A stretch of 64,000 bases of DNA from positions 744,001-808,000 of the forward strand of contig CAVQHY010000006.1 in NCBI GenBank assembly GCA_963712465.1. Reading direction: 5' to 3'. This document shows positions 8,245 through 16,770 of the stretch, piece after piece. Position numbers and translations under genes: made by a program. This stretch comes from CAVQHY01 sp963712465. GTDB lineage: Bacteria > Actinomycetota > Thermoleophilia > Gaiellales > Gaiellaceae. A model generated the notes under the pieces. It did no database searches. It saw only the letters and a list, made by a program, of their open reading frames with translations, and was not told the DNA's origin. Numbering within the stretch: position 1 is the stretch's first letter; each line of letters starts with the position of its first letter.

Positions 8245-8859
8245 TTAGCACCCACGCTTCCACGTGAGCGCCTGAGCGAACCCGCCCCACTCGTGAAGGA
8301 TCCGAGATACCTCCCTCTTGAAGTCGCCGATCTCTTTCGCACCGATGAGTTCGACCTTCCCTCGATAACAGCGCTCGAGCAATAGCCGGGCCCGAAACGC
8401 GTGGTAGTCGGACGTGACGAGCGCGACGGATCGCCACCCCCGCTCGTCCGCGAGGGACGCGGCCGCACGGGCATCACCGCGCGTGGTGGGCGGCTCTGGA
8501 TTGAGACAGATGGTGTCGACCGGAACCGATCGGCCGCAGATCGAGCTCTCTTCCCATCCGACGGGCACCGTCAGGACGAGGATCGGGGCGACGCCGCGCT
8601 CGACCAGGCGTTGGCCCTCCTGGAGCCGGGCGGGTACCTCGGCTCCGAATACGACCACGGCGTCGGCGCGTCTCGGGGCGTCTGTGGCGGGCCAGACGAA
8701 GAGCACGACCGTCGCGGCCACGAAGAGCCCGACAAGGAGGACGAAAGCTGCTGCCGCCAAGGCACCGCGCGCGACGAGGAGGGGCCTGCTCGCCGGTTGT
8801 CCGTCAACGTGGGGAGGCACCGATCGAGCGGAGGAGCGACGACGGACAGGGCATCCCAC
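8245..8859 (-). CDS. YdcF/SanA-like DUF218 membrane protein
   Basis: A 204-residue protein with one N-terminal membrane span (ALAAAAFVLLVGLFVAATVVLFV) and a DUF218 domain: DAVVVFGAEVPARLQEGQRL, ILVLTVPV, PPTTRGDARAAASLADERGW, SVALVTSDYHAFRARLLLER. The TRGDA and TSDYHAFRA motifs are family hallmarks. Relatives such as ElyC and SanA act in envelope integrity and polysaccharide carrier metabolism, which fits the locus; the biochemical reaction is not established. The GTG start at 8859 has no obvious ribosome-binding site. It is separated by 174 nt from the downstream secreted-protein gene. Confidence 0.75.
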   Translation of the reverse strand: MGCPVRRRSSARSVPPHVDGQPASRPLLVARGALAAAAFVLLVGLFVAATVVLFVWPATDAPRRADAVVVFGAEVPARLQEGQRLVERGVAPILVLTVPVGWEESSICGRSVPVDTICLNPEPPTTRGDARAAASLADERGWRSVALVTSDYHAFRARLLLERCYRGKVELIGAKEIGDFKREVSRILHEWGGFAQALTWKRGC

Positions 8860-8903
8860 GTTCGTGTCAGGTGAGCTCAGCGCACCTCACGTCGAGCCTC
8901 TGG

Positions 8904-9509
8904 CTACTTGCCACCCGAGGGTGTATTCGGCGCTCGGTTACGGGACTTCGGGTCGAGTGCCGTCGATAGCGCCTCCCCCTCACCGTCCTTCGGCGTTTCC
9001 TCGAGCAGATTCTGTAGGTCGGTAGCCTCGCCGATCAGCTCGCGCAGCGAGCCGAGCGCTCGCTGCATTCGCTCCTCGAACGAGCGTGCCTGCTCCTGAA
9101 TTTTCGCCTGGCGCTGGAGTGCTGCGAACTCGATCTGCTTCGACGTCTCCCTGGCGGTCTCCCGGACGGCCAGCGCGCGCGTCTCTGCCTCGGAGACCAA
9201 CGTGCGCGCTCTCTCCTCGGCTTCCGAGTGTCGGCGGCTTGCGTAGTCATCCGCCTCCTTGCGCACACGCTCGGCTTCGAGCACGAGCTCGTCGGCGCGA
9301 GCCCGTGCCTCCCGCTCGATCTCCTCCTTGCTGGCGTTTGCCTCGGCGAGGGCATCTGCGCGGATCCGGTCCGCAGCATCTTCGGCGGCCTGGAGAATTC
9401 CCGCGACTCGCTCCCCGACGTCGACGTGCTTCGCCGTCTGCGGCGCGGGCTCGCGATCTGGCACGACGGTGCCTTCGGGGTCGGGTTCAGTTCGTTCCGG
9501 CGTGGTCAC
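8904..9509 (-). CDS. DivIVA-like coiled-coil protein
   Basis: A 201-residue soluble protein. After a Pro- and Glu-rich head of about 30 residues, residues 32-165 are a continuous coiled coil (VAGILQAAEDAADRIRADAL, EEIEREARARADELVLEAER) and the tail is disordered (PKSRNRAPNTPSGGK). Composition and phasing resemble actinobacterial DivIVA/Wag31-type and SepIVA-type scaffold proteins that place wall synthesis, although the conserved N-terminal DivIVA hook is not evident. The GTG at 9509 lies 8 nt after GGAGG. It heads the leftward part of the glycan locus and is divergent from the GT4 gene at 9647. Confidence 0.6.
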   Translation of the reverse strand: MTTPERTEPDPEGTVVPDREPAPQTAKHVDVGERVAGILQAAEDAADRIRADALAEANASKEEIEREARARADELVLEAERVRKEADDYASRRHSEAEERARTLVSEAETRALAVRETARETSKQIEFAALQRQAKIQEQARSFEERMQRALGSLRELIGEATDLQNLLEETPKDGEGEALSTALDPKSRNRAPNTPSGGK

Positions 9510-9606
9510 ATCTGTTTCCTCCAGTCGTGGGGAAGGACGACGCGGCTGAGGCTCGCCGCGCGAGCCTAACCTCGCGACCGTCCTATCTCAAGGACGACTG
9601 GTCTTT

Positions 9607-9624
9607 GGGGGGGGAAGGGGGGGG
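9607..9624 (+). repeat. Two G8 homopolymer tracts (G8-A2-G8) between divergent genes
   Basis: Eight G at 9607-9614 and eight G at 9617-9624, separated by AA, lie in the spacer between the coiled-coil gene (start 9509) and the GT4 gene (start 9647), only 10 nt before the TAGTCT -10-like box of the latter. Such runs can slip during replication or form a G-quadruplex. Confidence 0.8.
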
Positions 9625-9646
9625 CTTCTCCGGTTAGTCTGGAACC

Positions 9647-10801
9647 GTGACTCACCCACCGGGTCAGGCCGTCCGCCGGCCGCGCATCCTGTTCGTAATC
9701 ACCCTCGCCGAGACCGGCGGCGCGCAGACGTACGTTGCCAACCTCCTGCCCGCGCTCGAGGAGGGTTTCGAGCTGTTGGTCGCGGCTCACGGTCCGGGGC
9801 CTCTCCGCGAGGCGGCGACTGCTGCCGGGGCGCGATTTCTTCCGCTTCGGCACGTTCGGCGGGCACTCCACCCCTGGCATGATCTCGCAGGGCTGCTCGA
9901 AGTCATTGCGATTCTGAGGCGGGTGCGGCCGGACATCGTCCACGCCAACAGCTCCAAGGCCGGCATCCTGGCTCGCGTCGCGGGCGTTGTAGCCGGTACA
10001 CCCATTCGCGTCTTCACCGTACACGGCTGGGCGTTCTCGGCCAACGCGGGACTCGTGTCCGCGTTCTATCGCTGGGCTGACCGGCTGATGAGCCCGCTCA
10101 CGACCGTGACCATCTGCGTCGCCGAGAGCGAGCTGCGCGCCGGTCTCGAGGCGCGCACCTGCGACCCCGAACGGACTCACGTCATCCGCAACGGTGTCGA
10201 CATCGAGGCGGCTCGTCCGCAACTCCGCGTCGACGGCAAGCCTCCGGTCGTCGTCAGCGTTGGACGTCTAAAGGCGCCCAAGGACTTCGTCTCGCTCGTC
10301 CGGTCGCTCGCCGAGATTCGGCCTCGGCCCTTCCATGCCTTGATCGTCGGCGACGGGCCGGATCGCGTCGCTGTCGAGGAGGAGATACGGCGCCTCGATC
10401 TCGTTCGGGAGGTAGAGCTTCTGGGCGAGCGTCGCGACGTTTTGGATCTTCTCGCCGCCTCCGATGTGTTCGTGCTCTCGAGCGACTCCGAGGGGTTGCC
10501 GATGTCGATCCTCGAGGCGATGGCGAATGGCCTTCCCGTTGTCGCGACGGCGGTGGGAGGCGTGCCTGAGGTCGTCCTCGACGGGGAAACGGGGTTCCTC
10601 GTGCCGCCGGGCGACTCGAAGCGGCTGGCCGCGGCGCTGGCCCGCCTCGTAGACGACGCCGGCCTGCGTCGCTCGCTCGGCGATGCGGGACGACGACGGG
10701 TCGAGGAGGCCGGTTTCGATCTCCGCTCTTTCCAGCGGGCCCACGTCGAGCTCTATCGCTGCGAGCTTGCCGAGCGCGGGCTGCCGCTTCCCGGCCCGTA
10801 A
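9647..10801 (+). CDS. GT4-family glycosyltransferase
   Basis: A 384-residue retaining glycosyltransferase with GT-B fold. The N-terminal domain has the glycine-rich acceptor loop (ILFVITLAETGGAQTYVANL) and HANSSKAGILAR. The C-terminal donor domain has VVVSVGRLKAPKDF, ALIVGDGPDR, LGERRDVLDLLAASDVFVLS and the E-x7-E motif in SEGLPMSILEAMANGLPVV. No signal peptide is present, so it acts on the cytosolic face. The GTG at 9647 follows a TAGTCT box by 6 nt with no Shine-Dalgarno sequence, a leaderless arrangement. Its 3' end overlaps the deacetylase gene on the other strand by 49 nt. Confidence 0.9.
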   Translation: MTHPPGQAVRRPRILFVITLAETGGAQTYVANLLPALEEGFELLVAAHGPGPLREAATAAGARFLPLRHVRRALHPWHDLAGLLEVIAILRRVRPDIVHANSSKAGILARVAGVVAGTPIRVFTVHGWAFSANAGLVSAFYRWADRLMSPLTTVTICVAESELRAGLEARTCDPERTHVIRNGVDIEAARPQLRVDGKPPVVVSVGRLKAPKDFVSLVRSLAEIRPRPFHALIVGDGPDRVAVEEEIRRLDLVREVELLGERRDVLDLLAASDVFVLSSDSEGLPMSILEAMANGLPVVATAVGGVPEVVLDGETGFLVPPGDSKRLAAALARLVDDAGLRRSLGDAGRRRVEEAGFDLRSFQRAHVELYRCELAERGLPLPGP

Positions 10802-11658
10802 CGGCGCCGCCGGTAGCGAGCACGAAGCGGGGGCGGCGAGTCGTGCCCGCCCCCGACCTTCGCCCGGAAGTCGAGCAGGCTGTCGCGCGGGTCGATCTGG
10901 ATGCGATGGAGAGCGAGCGGATCGACGGCGGGCGTGTTCGCCCCCGGCTCGCAGGAGACGGCGACTGCGTACCCCGCCTCGGCGACGAGGCGCCGCTCTC
11001 GGTCGCCGAACAGGCCTCCGGGGTAGCAGAAGGAGCCGACCGTCCGGCCCAGCCGATCCTCGAGCACGCGCCTCGAGTCGACGATCTCGCGGCGGGCGGA
11101 GTCGTTGTCCACATCGAGGAGGTTCGGGTGTGTCGCGGTGTGGGCGCCGAAGCGGAAGGTGCTCTCGGCGTCCAGCTGTGCGATCGCCTCCCAGCCGAGC
11201 ACGGGCGGCTGGCGCTCGTACCAGTCGAACCAGGCCGTGCCATCGATCACTTCGTTCGCGACGAAGACCGTGGCGCGGAACCCGTGCTCAGAGAGCACCG
11301 GCAGAGCGTTCTCGGCGATGTCGAGGAAGCCATCGTCGAAGGACAGCCCGATCGTCCGCGCCGGGACGTCGCCGCGACGGAGTAGCTCGCCCACGGTGTC
11401 CACATCGACAACCCGGTAGCCGGTGTCAGAGAGGTAGCGCATCTGCTCGCGAAAGCGTCGCGGCGAGACCGCCAGCTCGTCGTCGTCGTCCGCGATTCGG
11501 TGATAGAAGACGATTCGGATCGCGCCAGCGCGCGTCCGCCCGCCCGATCGCGCGAGCCAGACCGCAGAGCGGGCGCGAGTCAGGCAGGCCTTGGCGACGT
11601 AGAAGAGCTCGGAGTCCGGCCGCAGGCGCCCGCGGCTCTGGTCGAGGCCTTGCGTCAA
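10753..11658 (-). CDS. Polysaccharide deacetylase (CE4-like)
   Basis: A protein of about 301 residues that removes acyl groups from sugar polymers. Motif 1, IGLSFDDGFLDIAENALPVL, supplies the catalytic and metal-binding Asp pair; motif 2, FGAHTATHPNLLDV, supplies the His pair (H-x3-H); FCYPGGLFGDRE is motif 3. No signal peptide is visible, so it may act inside the cell or through an unrecognised route. I take the TTG at 11658 after GGGGAG as the start; a much longer reading to 12066 is antisense to the flippase and is not credible. The divergent flippase starts within 13 nt of, or inside, this start. Confidence 0.8.
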   Translation of the reverse strand: MTQGLDQSRGRLRPDSELFYVAKACLTRARSAVWLARSGGRTRAGAIRIVFYHRIADDDDELAVSPRRFREQMRYLSDTGYRVVDVDTVGELLRRGDVPARTIGLSFDDGFLDIAENALPVLSEHGFRATVFVANEVIDGTAWFDWYERQPPVLGWEAIAQLDAESTFRFGAHTATHPNLLDVDNDSARREIVDSRRVLEDRLGRTVGSFCYPGGLFGDRERRLVAEAGYAVAVSCEPGANTPAVDPLALHRIQIDPRDSLLDFRAKVGGGHDSPPPLRARYRRRRYGPGSGSPRSASSQR

Positions 11659-12984
11659 GATCTCCCCGTCGTGCTCGCCAGGTCGGTCACCCTCAACTTC
11701 ATCGGCCAGGTGGCTGGCCTTGCCATCGGGTTCGTGTCGTCGATCCTGCTGGCGCGCTGGCTCGGGCCATCTGATCGAGGGCTGCTCGGAATCATGGTCT
11801 CGATCGTCGAGCTCGGCATCGCCTTCGCCGGCCTTGGCCTCCCGTTCGCGGTCGGATACTACGCAAGCCGGCTCTCGTCCGCCCCGGGCGCGCTCCTCGG
11901 GAACAGCCTGATGTGGGGTGGGCTGCTCGCGGTGGTGTTCGTGCCGATGTTCTGGTTCCTCGAGGAGCCGATCAGCGACCTGGTCGCGCGTGGAGAGGGC
12001 GGTGAGACGTGGGTGCTGGTCGCGGCCCTCATCCCGGTGACGTTCCTCAGCTACACGACGAGCCATCAGCTGTCGGGAACGCTTCGGTTCGGTCTTTACA
12101 ACGTGCTGCTTGTCGGCTCCAAGGTCGTGCTACTCGTCGGAGTGATCGCGCTGGTCGGCCTGTTCGATCTCGGGGTTGCCGGCGCTCTCCTCGCGACTGC
12201 CGCCGGGGCGATTCTCGTCATCGTGGGCTCGCTGCCGAGCATCCTCCGCTCGGGGCGTCCCCGCTTCGACCGTGGATTGCTCCGCACGATGATCGGCTAT
12301 GGCGCCCGGGTCGAGGTCGGGGCCGTGTTCCAGCTTATGAACGCACGCCTCGATGTCATCATCCTCCAGTTCTTCCGCCCCCTGTCGCAGGTGGGCTACT
12401 ACGTGATCGCCCAGATCATCGCCGAGCTCGTGATCGTTCTCTCGCGTGCCTTCCAGACGAGTCTTCTGCCGCTCATCTCGCGGTTCGAGGGCCAGGAGCG
12501 CCAGGCGCTGACAACCACCGCGGCGATCCGCCACCACGGAATCCTGACGTTCGGTGCCATCCTGTTCAACGCGGTGTTCGGGACGCTCGTCATCCTGTTC
12601 GGCTACGGGCCGAGCTTCCGCGGCGCCCTGGTGCCGATGCTGATCCTGCTTCCGGGGATGTGGTTTCTCGGGACCGGAATGGTCGTCGCCGGCGATCTTC
12701 GAGGTCGTGGCCGCCCCGGCCTCTCGTCCGCGCTCGGCGGCCTCGCAGTCGCGGTCACCGTCGGGCTCGATCTGCTGCTCATTCCGAACCATGGCGCAGT
12801 CGGAGCGGCGTTCGCCTCGCTCGCCGCCTACACGGTGTTTGGCACGACCTCGCTTGTCGCGCTGGCTCGTGTCAGCGGCATTCCCCTCCGGACTCTGGTC
12901 ATCCCGACATCGGCGGATCTCGCCCTCTACCCTGCGGCGATCCGTACGGGACTTTCTCGCCTTCGACGCGTCCCACGGAGCTGA
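11650..12984 (+). CDS. Wzx-type polysaccharide flippase (MATE/MVF fold)
   Basis: An integral membrane protein of about 444 residues with around 12 membrane segments, beginning SVTLNFIGQVAGLAIGFVSS and ILLARWLGPSDRGLLGIM, the standard start of RfbX/Wzx proteins that move lipid-linked repeat units across the membrane. FLSYTTSHQLSGTLRFGLYN and LDVIILQFFRPLSQVGYYVI are further family-like stretches. The start is uncertain: a TTG at 11650 or a GTG at 11671; the open frame continues to 11500 but that part mirrors the opposite-strand deacetylase. The stop is followed after 2 nt by the FemAB-like gene. Confidence 0.85.
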   Translation: MRQDLPVVLARSVTLNFIGQVAGLAIGFVSSILLARWLGPSDRGLLGIMVSIVELGIAFAGLGLPFAVGYYASRLSSAPGALLGNSLMWGGLLAVVFVPMFWFLEEPISDLVARGEGGETWVLVAALIPVTFLSYTTSHQLSGTLRFGLYNVLLVGSKVVLLVGVIALVGLFDLGVAGALLATAAGAILVIVGSLPSILRSGRPRFDRGLLRTMIGYGARVEVGAVFQLMNARLDVIILQFFRPLSQVGYYVIAQIIAELVIVLSRAFQTSLLPLISRFEGQERQALTTTAAIRHHGILTFGAILFNAVFGTLVILFGYGPSFRGALVPMLILLPGMWFLGTGMVVAGDLRGRGRPGLSSALGGLAVAVTVGLDLLLIPNHGAVGAAFASLAAYTVFGTTSLVALARVSGIPLRTLVIPTSADLALYPAAIRTGLSRLRRVPRS

Positions 12985-12986
12985 GC

Positions 12987-13946
12987 ATGCGCGACGGGTC
13001 CGCACCCAGATCGGATGACATCCCGTGGGCCAACTCCGTCTTCGACCAGCCGTGGTGGCTCGAAGCGCTCGCCCCGGGTCGCTGGAGCGCGGTCGTCGTC
13101 CGCTCGCCTTCCGGCGATGTCGTCGCCCGCCTCCCGTACGTCACGAGGAAGAGGTACGGATTCACGCTGCTCGCCCAGCCGCCCCTTACGCAGTCGCTCG
13201 GTCCGTGGCTCGCTCCGAGCGAGGGCAAGTACGCGCACCGCCTCGAGCTCGAGAAGTCGCGCATGGTGGAGCTCATCGCCGGGCTCCCTCGCTTCGGTCG
13301 CTTCCAGCAGAGCTTCTCACCGCAGATCACAAACTGGCTCCCGTTCTACTGGGCAGGGTTCGAAACGACCGTTCGTTACACCTACCGCCTCGAGGAGATT
13401 CTGGATCTCGACGCCGTCTGGGCAGGGTTCCAGGAGAACGCCCGACGTCAGATCCGCAAAGCCGAGAAGCAGGTCGAGGTGCGAGACGACCTCGATCTCG
13501 ATGCCTTCCTGCAGCTGAACGACGCCACGTTTCGCAGGCGCGGCCTCGAGACGCCGTACTCGCCTGCCCTGGTGCGCTCGCTCGACCACGCCTGCGCGAG
13601 CCGGAACGCGCGTAGGATCTTCTTCGCTGTCGATCGAGGTCAGCGAGTTCATGCGGCTATCTACGTCGTCTGGGATCGAAACAGCGCCTACTACCTCATG
13701 GGCGGGCGGAGCCACGAGGCCCCGACGACTGGAGCGACGAGCCTGCTCATGTGGAAAGCGATCCAGTTCGCCGCGGGCGTGACGCGGGCGTTCGACTTCG
13801 AGGGCTCGATGATCGAATCGATCGAGCGGTTCTTTCGTATGTTCGGGGCTCGACAGACCCCGTACTTCACGGTTAGCAAGAGCTCCGGACTCATGAAGGC
13901 GCTCTGGCCGGTGTGGGAGGCGGTTGGAGGGGGCGGCGGCGCCTGA
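12987..13946 (+). CDS. FemAB/GNAT-like acyltransferase
   Basis: A 319-residue protein of the GNAT/FemAB superfamily. FVDQPWWLEALAPG-like opening residues, RLPYVTRKRYGFTLLAQPPL, WAGFQENARRQIRKAEKQVE, LNDATFRRRGLETPY and AYYLMGGRSHEAPTTGATSL are typical of FemAB-type aminoacyl or acyl transferases found in capsule and exopolysaccharide loci. The ATG at 12987 follows GGAG, and the flippase stop is 2 nt upstream, so the pair is co-translated. A likely role is adding an amino acid or acyl group to a glycan repeat unit; the donor and acceptor are not known. Confidence 0.7.
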   Translation: MRDGSAPRSDDIPWANSVFDQPWWLEALAPGRWSAVVVRSPSGDVVARLPYVTRKRYGFTLLAQPPLTQSLGPWLAPSEGKYAHRLELEKSRMVELIAGLPRFGRFQQSFSPQITNWLPFYWAGFETTVRYTYRLEEILDLDAVWAGFQENARRQIRKAEKQVEVRDDLDLDAFLQLNDATFRRRGLETPYSPALVRSLDHACASRNARRIFFAVDRGQRVHAAIYVVWDRNSAYYLMGGRSHEAPTTGATSLLMWKAIQFAAGVTRAFDFEGSMIESIERFFRMFGARQTPYFTVSKSSGLMKALWPVWEAVGGGGGA

Positions 13947-15345
13947 TCTGCTCGTAACGACTCCGCGCGGCTACGAGCCCGAACGGGCCTACGCCGCACG
14001 GGTGCTTCTCACCGACCTCCTCGGACTCGGGATCCGCCTGCGACATGAGGATCGGGACGACGTCTCGATCACCCTCGAAGGAGATGCCGGGGGAGAGCGG
14101 CTCCTCGTCGCGGACGTCTTCTTCCGGACGCCGATCGCCGACTGGCTCGGCGGGGCGTCGCTACCCTCGCGCCCGCTCGCGCACTGGAAGCCTGAGGCCG
14201 CACTACGCCCGGCGTCTACGCCGGAGCCGCTCCCTGTTCTCTTCGGTCACCCGTTGCCGGGCGGGGGTTACCTCGATATCTGCCCGAGGGAGGCGCGACT
14301 CGGACTCGACCTCTTCGGCAGTGCCTTCTTCATGTTGACCCGGTACGAGGAGATCGCCGTAGGCGAGCGGGACGAGCACGAGCGCTTCGGGGCCGGCTCC
14401 TCGCTCGCCGCGCAGGAAGGGTTTCTCGGTCGACCGATCGTCAACGAATACCTTGACGTCCTTTGGAGTCTGCTCGCGCGATTGTGGCCAAGACTCGAAC
14501 GGGCTCCTCGGGCCGGCCGCGTGCTGATCAGCCACGACGTCGACTGGCCGAGCTGCACAGCACGAACGCTGCGCGGGGTGCTTCGCGCTTGCGCCGGCGA
14601 CACGATTGCGCGGCGCGATCCGGCTCTCGCTCTCGACCGGCTCGGCGCCCACGCGCGCGTACGAGCGGGGCGCACAGGTGGCGATCTCTGCGACACCTTC
14701 GACTTCATCATGGCGGCGAGCGAGCGGCGTGGCCTCTCGAGCGCGTTCTACTTCATCACCCGGCATACCGCCGGCGAGATCGACGGCACGTACTCGATCG
14801 ACGATCCGCCGATCCGAGCTCTCATGCGGCGGATCCACCGACGAGGTCACGAGATCGGTCTGCACCCGAGCTACCACACGTACCGCGACGCAGCCCAGAC
14901 GCGCTCCGAGCTCGAGGAACTCCTTCGCGCTTGCGACGAGGAGGGCATTCGCCAGCCGATCTGGGGTGGTCGCCAGCACTACCTTCGTTGGGCGAACCCG
15001 GCGACCTGGCAGAACTGGGAAGACGCCGGGCTCTCGTACGACTCGACGCTCTCCTTCGCGGATCAGCCGGGGTTCCGCTGCGGCGTCTGTTACGAGTATC
15101 CGACCTTCAACCTGAAGACCCGTACCGCGCTCACGCTTGTGGAGAGGCCGCTCGTGGTGATGGAGCACTCAATTCTCCGGGAGCATCCGGTCGGGTCGGA
15201 GGCGATGCACGCGTCGATCGCGGCCCTCAGCGCGGCCTGCCGCCGGCACGTGGGCGACTTCACGCTGCTCTGGCACAACAGCCGCCTCATCTCGCGACGC
15301 GAGCGGCGTGCGTACGAGCAGGTGCTCGACGTGCTCGTCGCCTAG
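13924..15345 (+). CDS. Polysaccharide deacetylase-like protein with long N-terminal domain
   Basis: A 473-residue protein. Residues 1-195 form a domain seen in some exopolysaccharide-locus deacetylases (LFGHPLPGGGYLDICPREAR, LGLDLFGSAFFMLTRYEE). The second half is a CE4-like fold: RVLISHDVDWPS carries the Asp pair and HEIGLHPSYHTY the His pair. TFNLKTRTALTLVERPLVVM and FTLLWHNSRL are near the C-terminus. The TTG at 13924 follows GGGAGG by about 4 nt and lies inside the 3' end of the FemAB-like gene (23-nt overlap), so it is probably translated from the same message. It is the second deacetylase of the locus and unlike the first. Confidence 0.75.
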   Translation: MEGAAAPDLLVTTPRGYEPERAYAARVLLTDLLGLGIRLRHEDRDDVSITLEGDAGGERLLVADVFFRTPIADWLGGASLPSRPLAHWKPEAALRPASTPEPLPVLFGHPLPGGGYLDICPREARLGLDLFGSAFFMLTRYEEIAVGERDEHERFGAGSSLAAQEGFLGRPIVNEYLDVLWSLLARLWPRLERAPRAGRVLISHDVDWPSCTARTLRGVLRACAGDTIARRDPALALDRLGAHARVRAGRTGGDLCDTFDFIMAASERRGLSSAFYFITRHTAGEIDGTYSIDDPPIRALMRRIHRRGHEIGLHPSYHTYRDAAQTRSELEELLRACDEEGIRQPIWGGRQHYLRWANPATWQNWEDAGLSYDSTLSFADQPGFRCGVCYEYPTFNLKTRTALTLVERPLVVMEHSILREHPVGSEAMHASIAALSAACRRHVGDFTLLWHNSRLISRRERRAYEQVLDVLVA

Positions 15346-16727
15346 CGATTCGCGACGTACTCGACGGCGCCCAGGTCGGGCGCAGCGCCGCAGTACCTGA
15401 ACGCGAGACCCGTACAGCCCGACCGGTACGGAAGCCCCGCCACGTCGGTCGAGCCTGCGTCGATCGCCGGCGACTTCGAGGCGAGGCTGAGCCCGCGTAT
15501 GAGAAGGGGTGTTGCGAGGACGTCATCTGCTCCTTGCCCCGAGACGGAGCGGTAGCTCTCGAACGGCAACGGGTCGGTGTTCCAGAGGAAGACTGGTGCA
15601 CCGTTGTCCCGGTGCCAGAGATTGTGGTGCTCGACGTACGACCCGGTCGGAGACCTGACTGCGAGCGTAGCCTCTTGCGTGCCCGTGACGAGGTTGTTGG
15701 CGATGGTGAGATCGGGCACCGGTTTCAGGTTCATCGCGATGCCCGAAGAGGTCTTGACCGAGTTGTTCACGATGACGAACTGCTCGGTGGTTGAGCCGTC
15801 GAGGTAGATGCCGGCGCCAGTGACGTTCCAGATGGTGTTGTAGGCGATTCGCGTCGTCCCGGCACCATCGTTGTCCTGGAAGTAGCCGATGCCGATCGGT
15901 CCATTACTGATCCGGTTCCCCTGAACCACTGCGTTCGGATAGCGGATCGAGATGCCGTTCGCCTGGAAGCCCTCGATCTGGTTTCCGATCAGACGCAGGT
16001 CAGGTCCCTTGGCATAGATACCGTGTTTCCCGTAGCTGATCGAAGCGTCCTGGCCCGTCTCCTTGATCGAGTTGCGAGCTATGAGGAAGTCGGAGCCGAG
16101 GAGGATCAGGCCCGAGTCGCCGGTCCTCGCGATCTTGTTGCCCCAGACCAGCCATCCTCCGTCGGCGGGGTTCGCAGAGTTGATGCCGATCGCGACGTCG
16201 TTGATGACGAGGTTGCAGAGCCTGATGTCCGTCGACCCAGGTCCGGCAGCTCTTCCCGCAACTGCCTGCTGCGCTCCCGAGATGTGGAGATTCTCGAAGG
16301 CGAGCGAGCTGACGTTCGTGAGCCGGATCCCGTTCGACAGGTGCGCGCGGCCGCGGCCGTATGAGCCGAACACGATGGGGGCGTTCTTCGTGCCGGAGCG
16401 CGTGGGCGCGAGGTACTCGGTCCACGAATCGCCGGCGTGGAGGAGCACCGTGTCACCCGGGCGAACTGTGCGGTCAGCCCTTCCGGGCGTTCGCCACGGA
16501 CTGTCGATCGTTCCGGCATTGGAGTCGGCACCCGACGCCGAGACGTAGAACGTTGTCCCGCCCGCGCGCGCTCGGGCGGCGGGGGACGGTGCGCAGGGCG
16601 ATCTCCCCTTCGTCGCGGCGACTGCTTCCGGCTCCCGTCCTGCCGGAGTAGCTGAGGCAGGCGGGGTGACGAACGAACAACCGACGGCGAGTGCCGCCAA
16701 CCAGAGCAGGGACACGGCTCGACCCAT
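15342..16727 (-). CDS. Secreted parallel beta-helix protein, probable lipoprotein
   Basis: A 461-residue protein from the ATG at 16727. It begins MGRAVSLLWLAALAVGCSF, a signal peptide with a plausible lipobox ending at Cys. The mature part opens with FYVSASGADSNAGTIDSPWR, the usual start of pectate-lyase-like right-handed beta-helix proteins, and continues with repeated N-N-x-I rungs (LVINDVAIGINS, LIGNQIEGFQANGISI, VQGNRISNGPIGIG, VNNSVKTSSGIAM). Such proteins bind, cleave or epimerise acidic polysaccharides. No catalytic triad can be assigned with confidence. The 3' end overlaps the deacetylase stop by 4 nt. A longer reading to 16811 lacks a better start. Confidence 0.75.
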   Translation of the reverse strand: MGRAVSLLWLAALAVGCSFVTPPASATPAGREPEAVAATKGRSPCAPSPAARARAGGTTFYVSASGADSNAGTIDSPWRTPGRADRTVRPGDTVLLHAGDSWTEYLAPTRSGTKNAPIVFGSYGRGRAHLSNGIRLTNVSSLAFENLHISGAQQAVAGRAAGPGSTDIRLCNLVINDVAIGINSANPADGGWLVWGNKIARTGDSGLILLGSDFLIARNSIKETGQDASISYGKHGIYAKGPDLRLIGNQIEGFQANGISIRYPNAVVQGNRISNGPIGIGYFQDNDGAGTTRIAYNTIWNVTGAGIYLDGSTTEQFVIVNNSVKTSSGIAMNLKPVPDLTIANNLVTGTQEATLAVRSPTGSYVEHHNLWHRDNGAPVFLWNTDPLPFESYRSVSGQGADDVLATPLLIRGLSLASKSPAIDAGSTDVAGLPYRSGCTGLAFRYCGAAPDLGAVEYVANR

Positions 16728-16770
16728 CAGCGAAGTAGGGTAGCGAGAGCGGCGATCCGAGACTCGCACA

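Noticed and set aside
11659..12066. N-terminal extension of the first deacetylase.
   Set aside because: The extension is antisense to the flippase membrane segments and is composed of charged low-information sequence.
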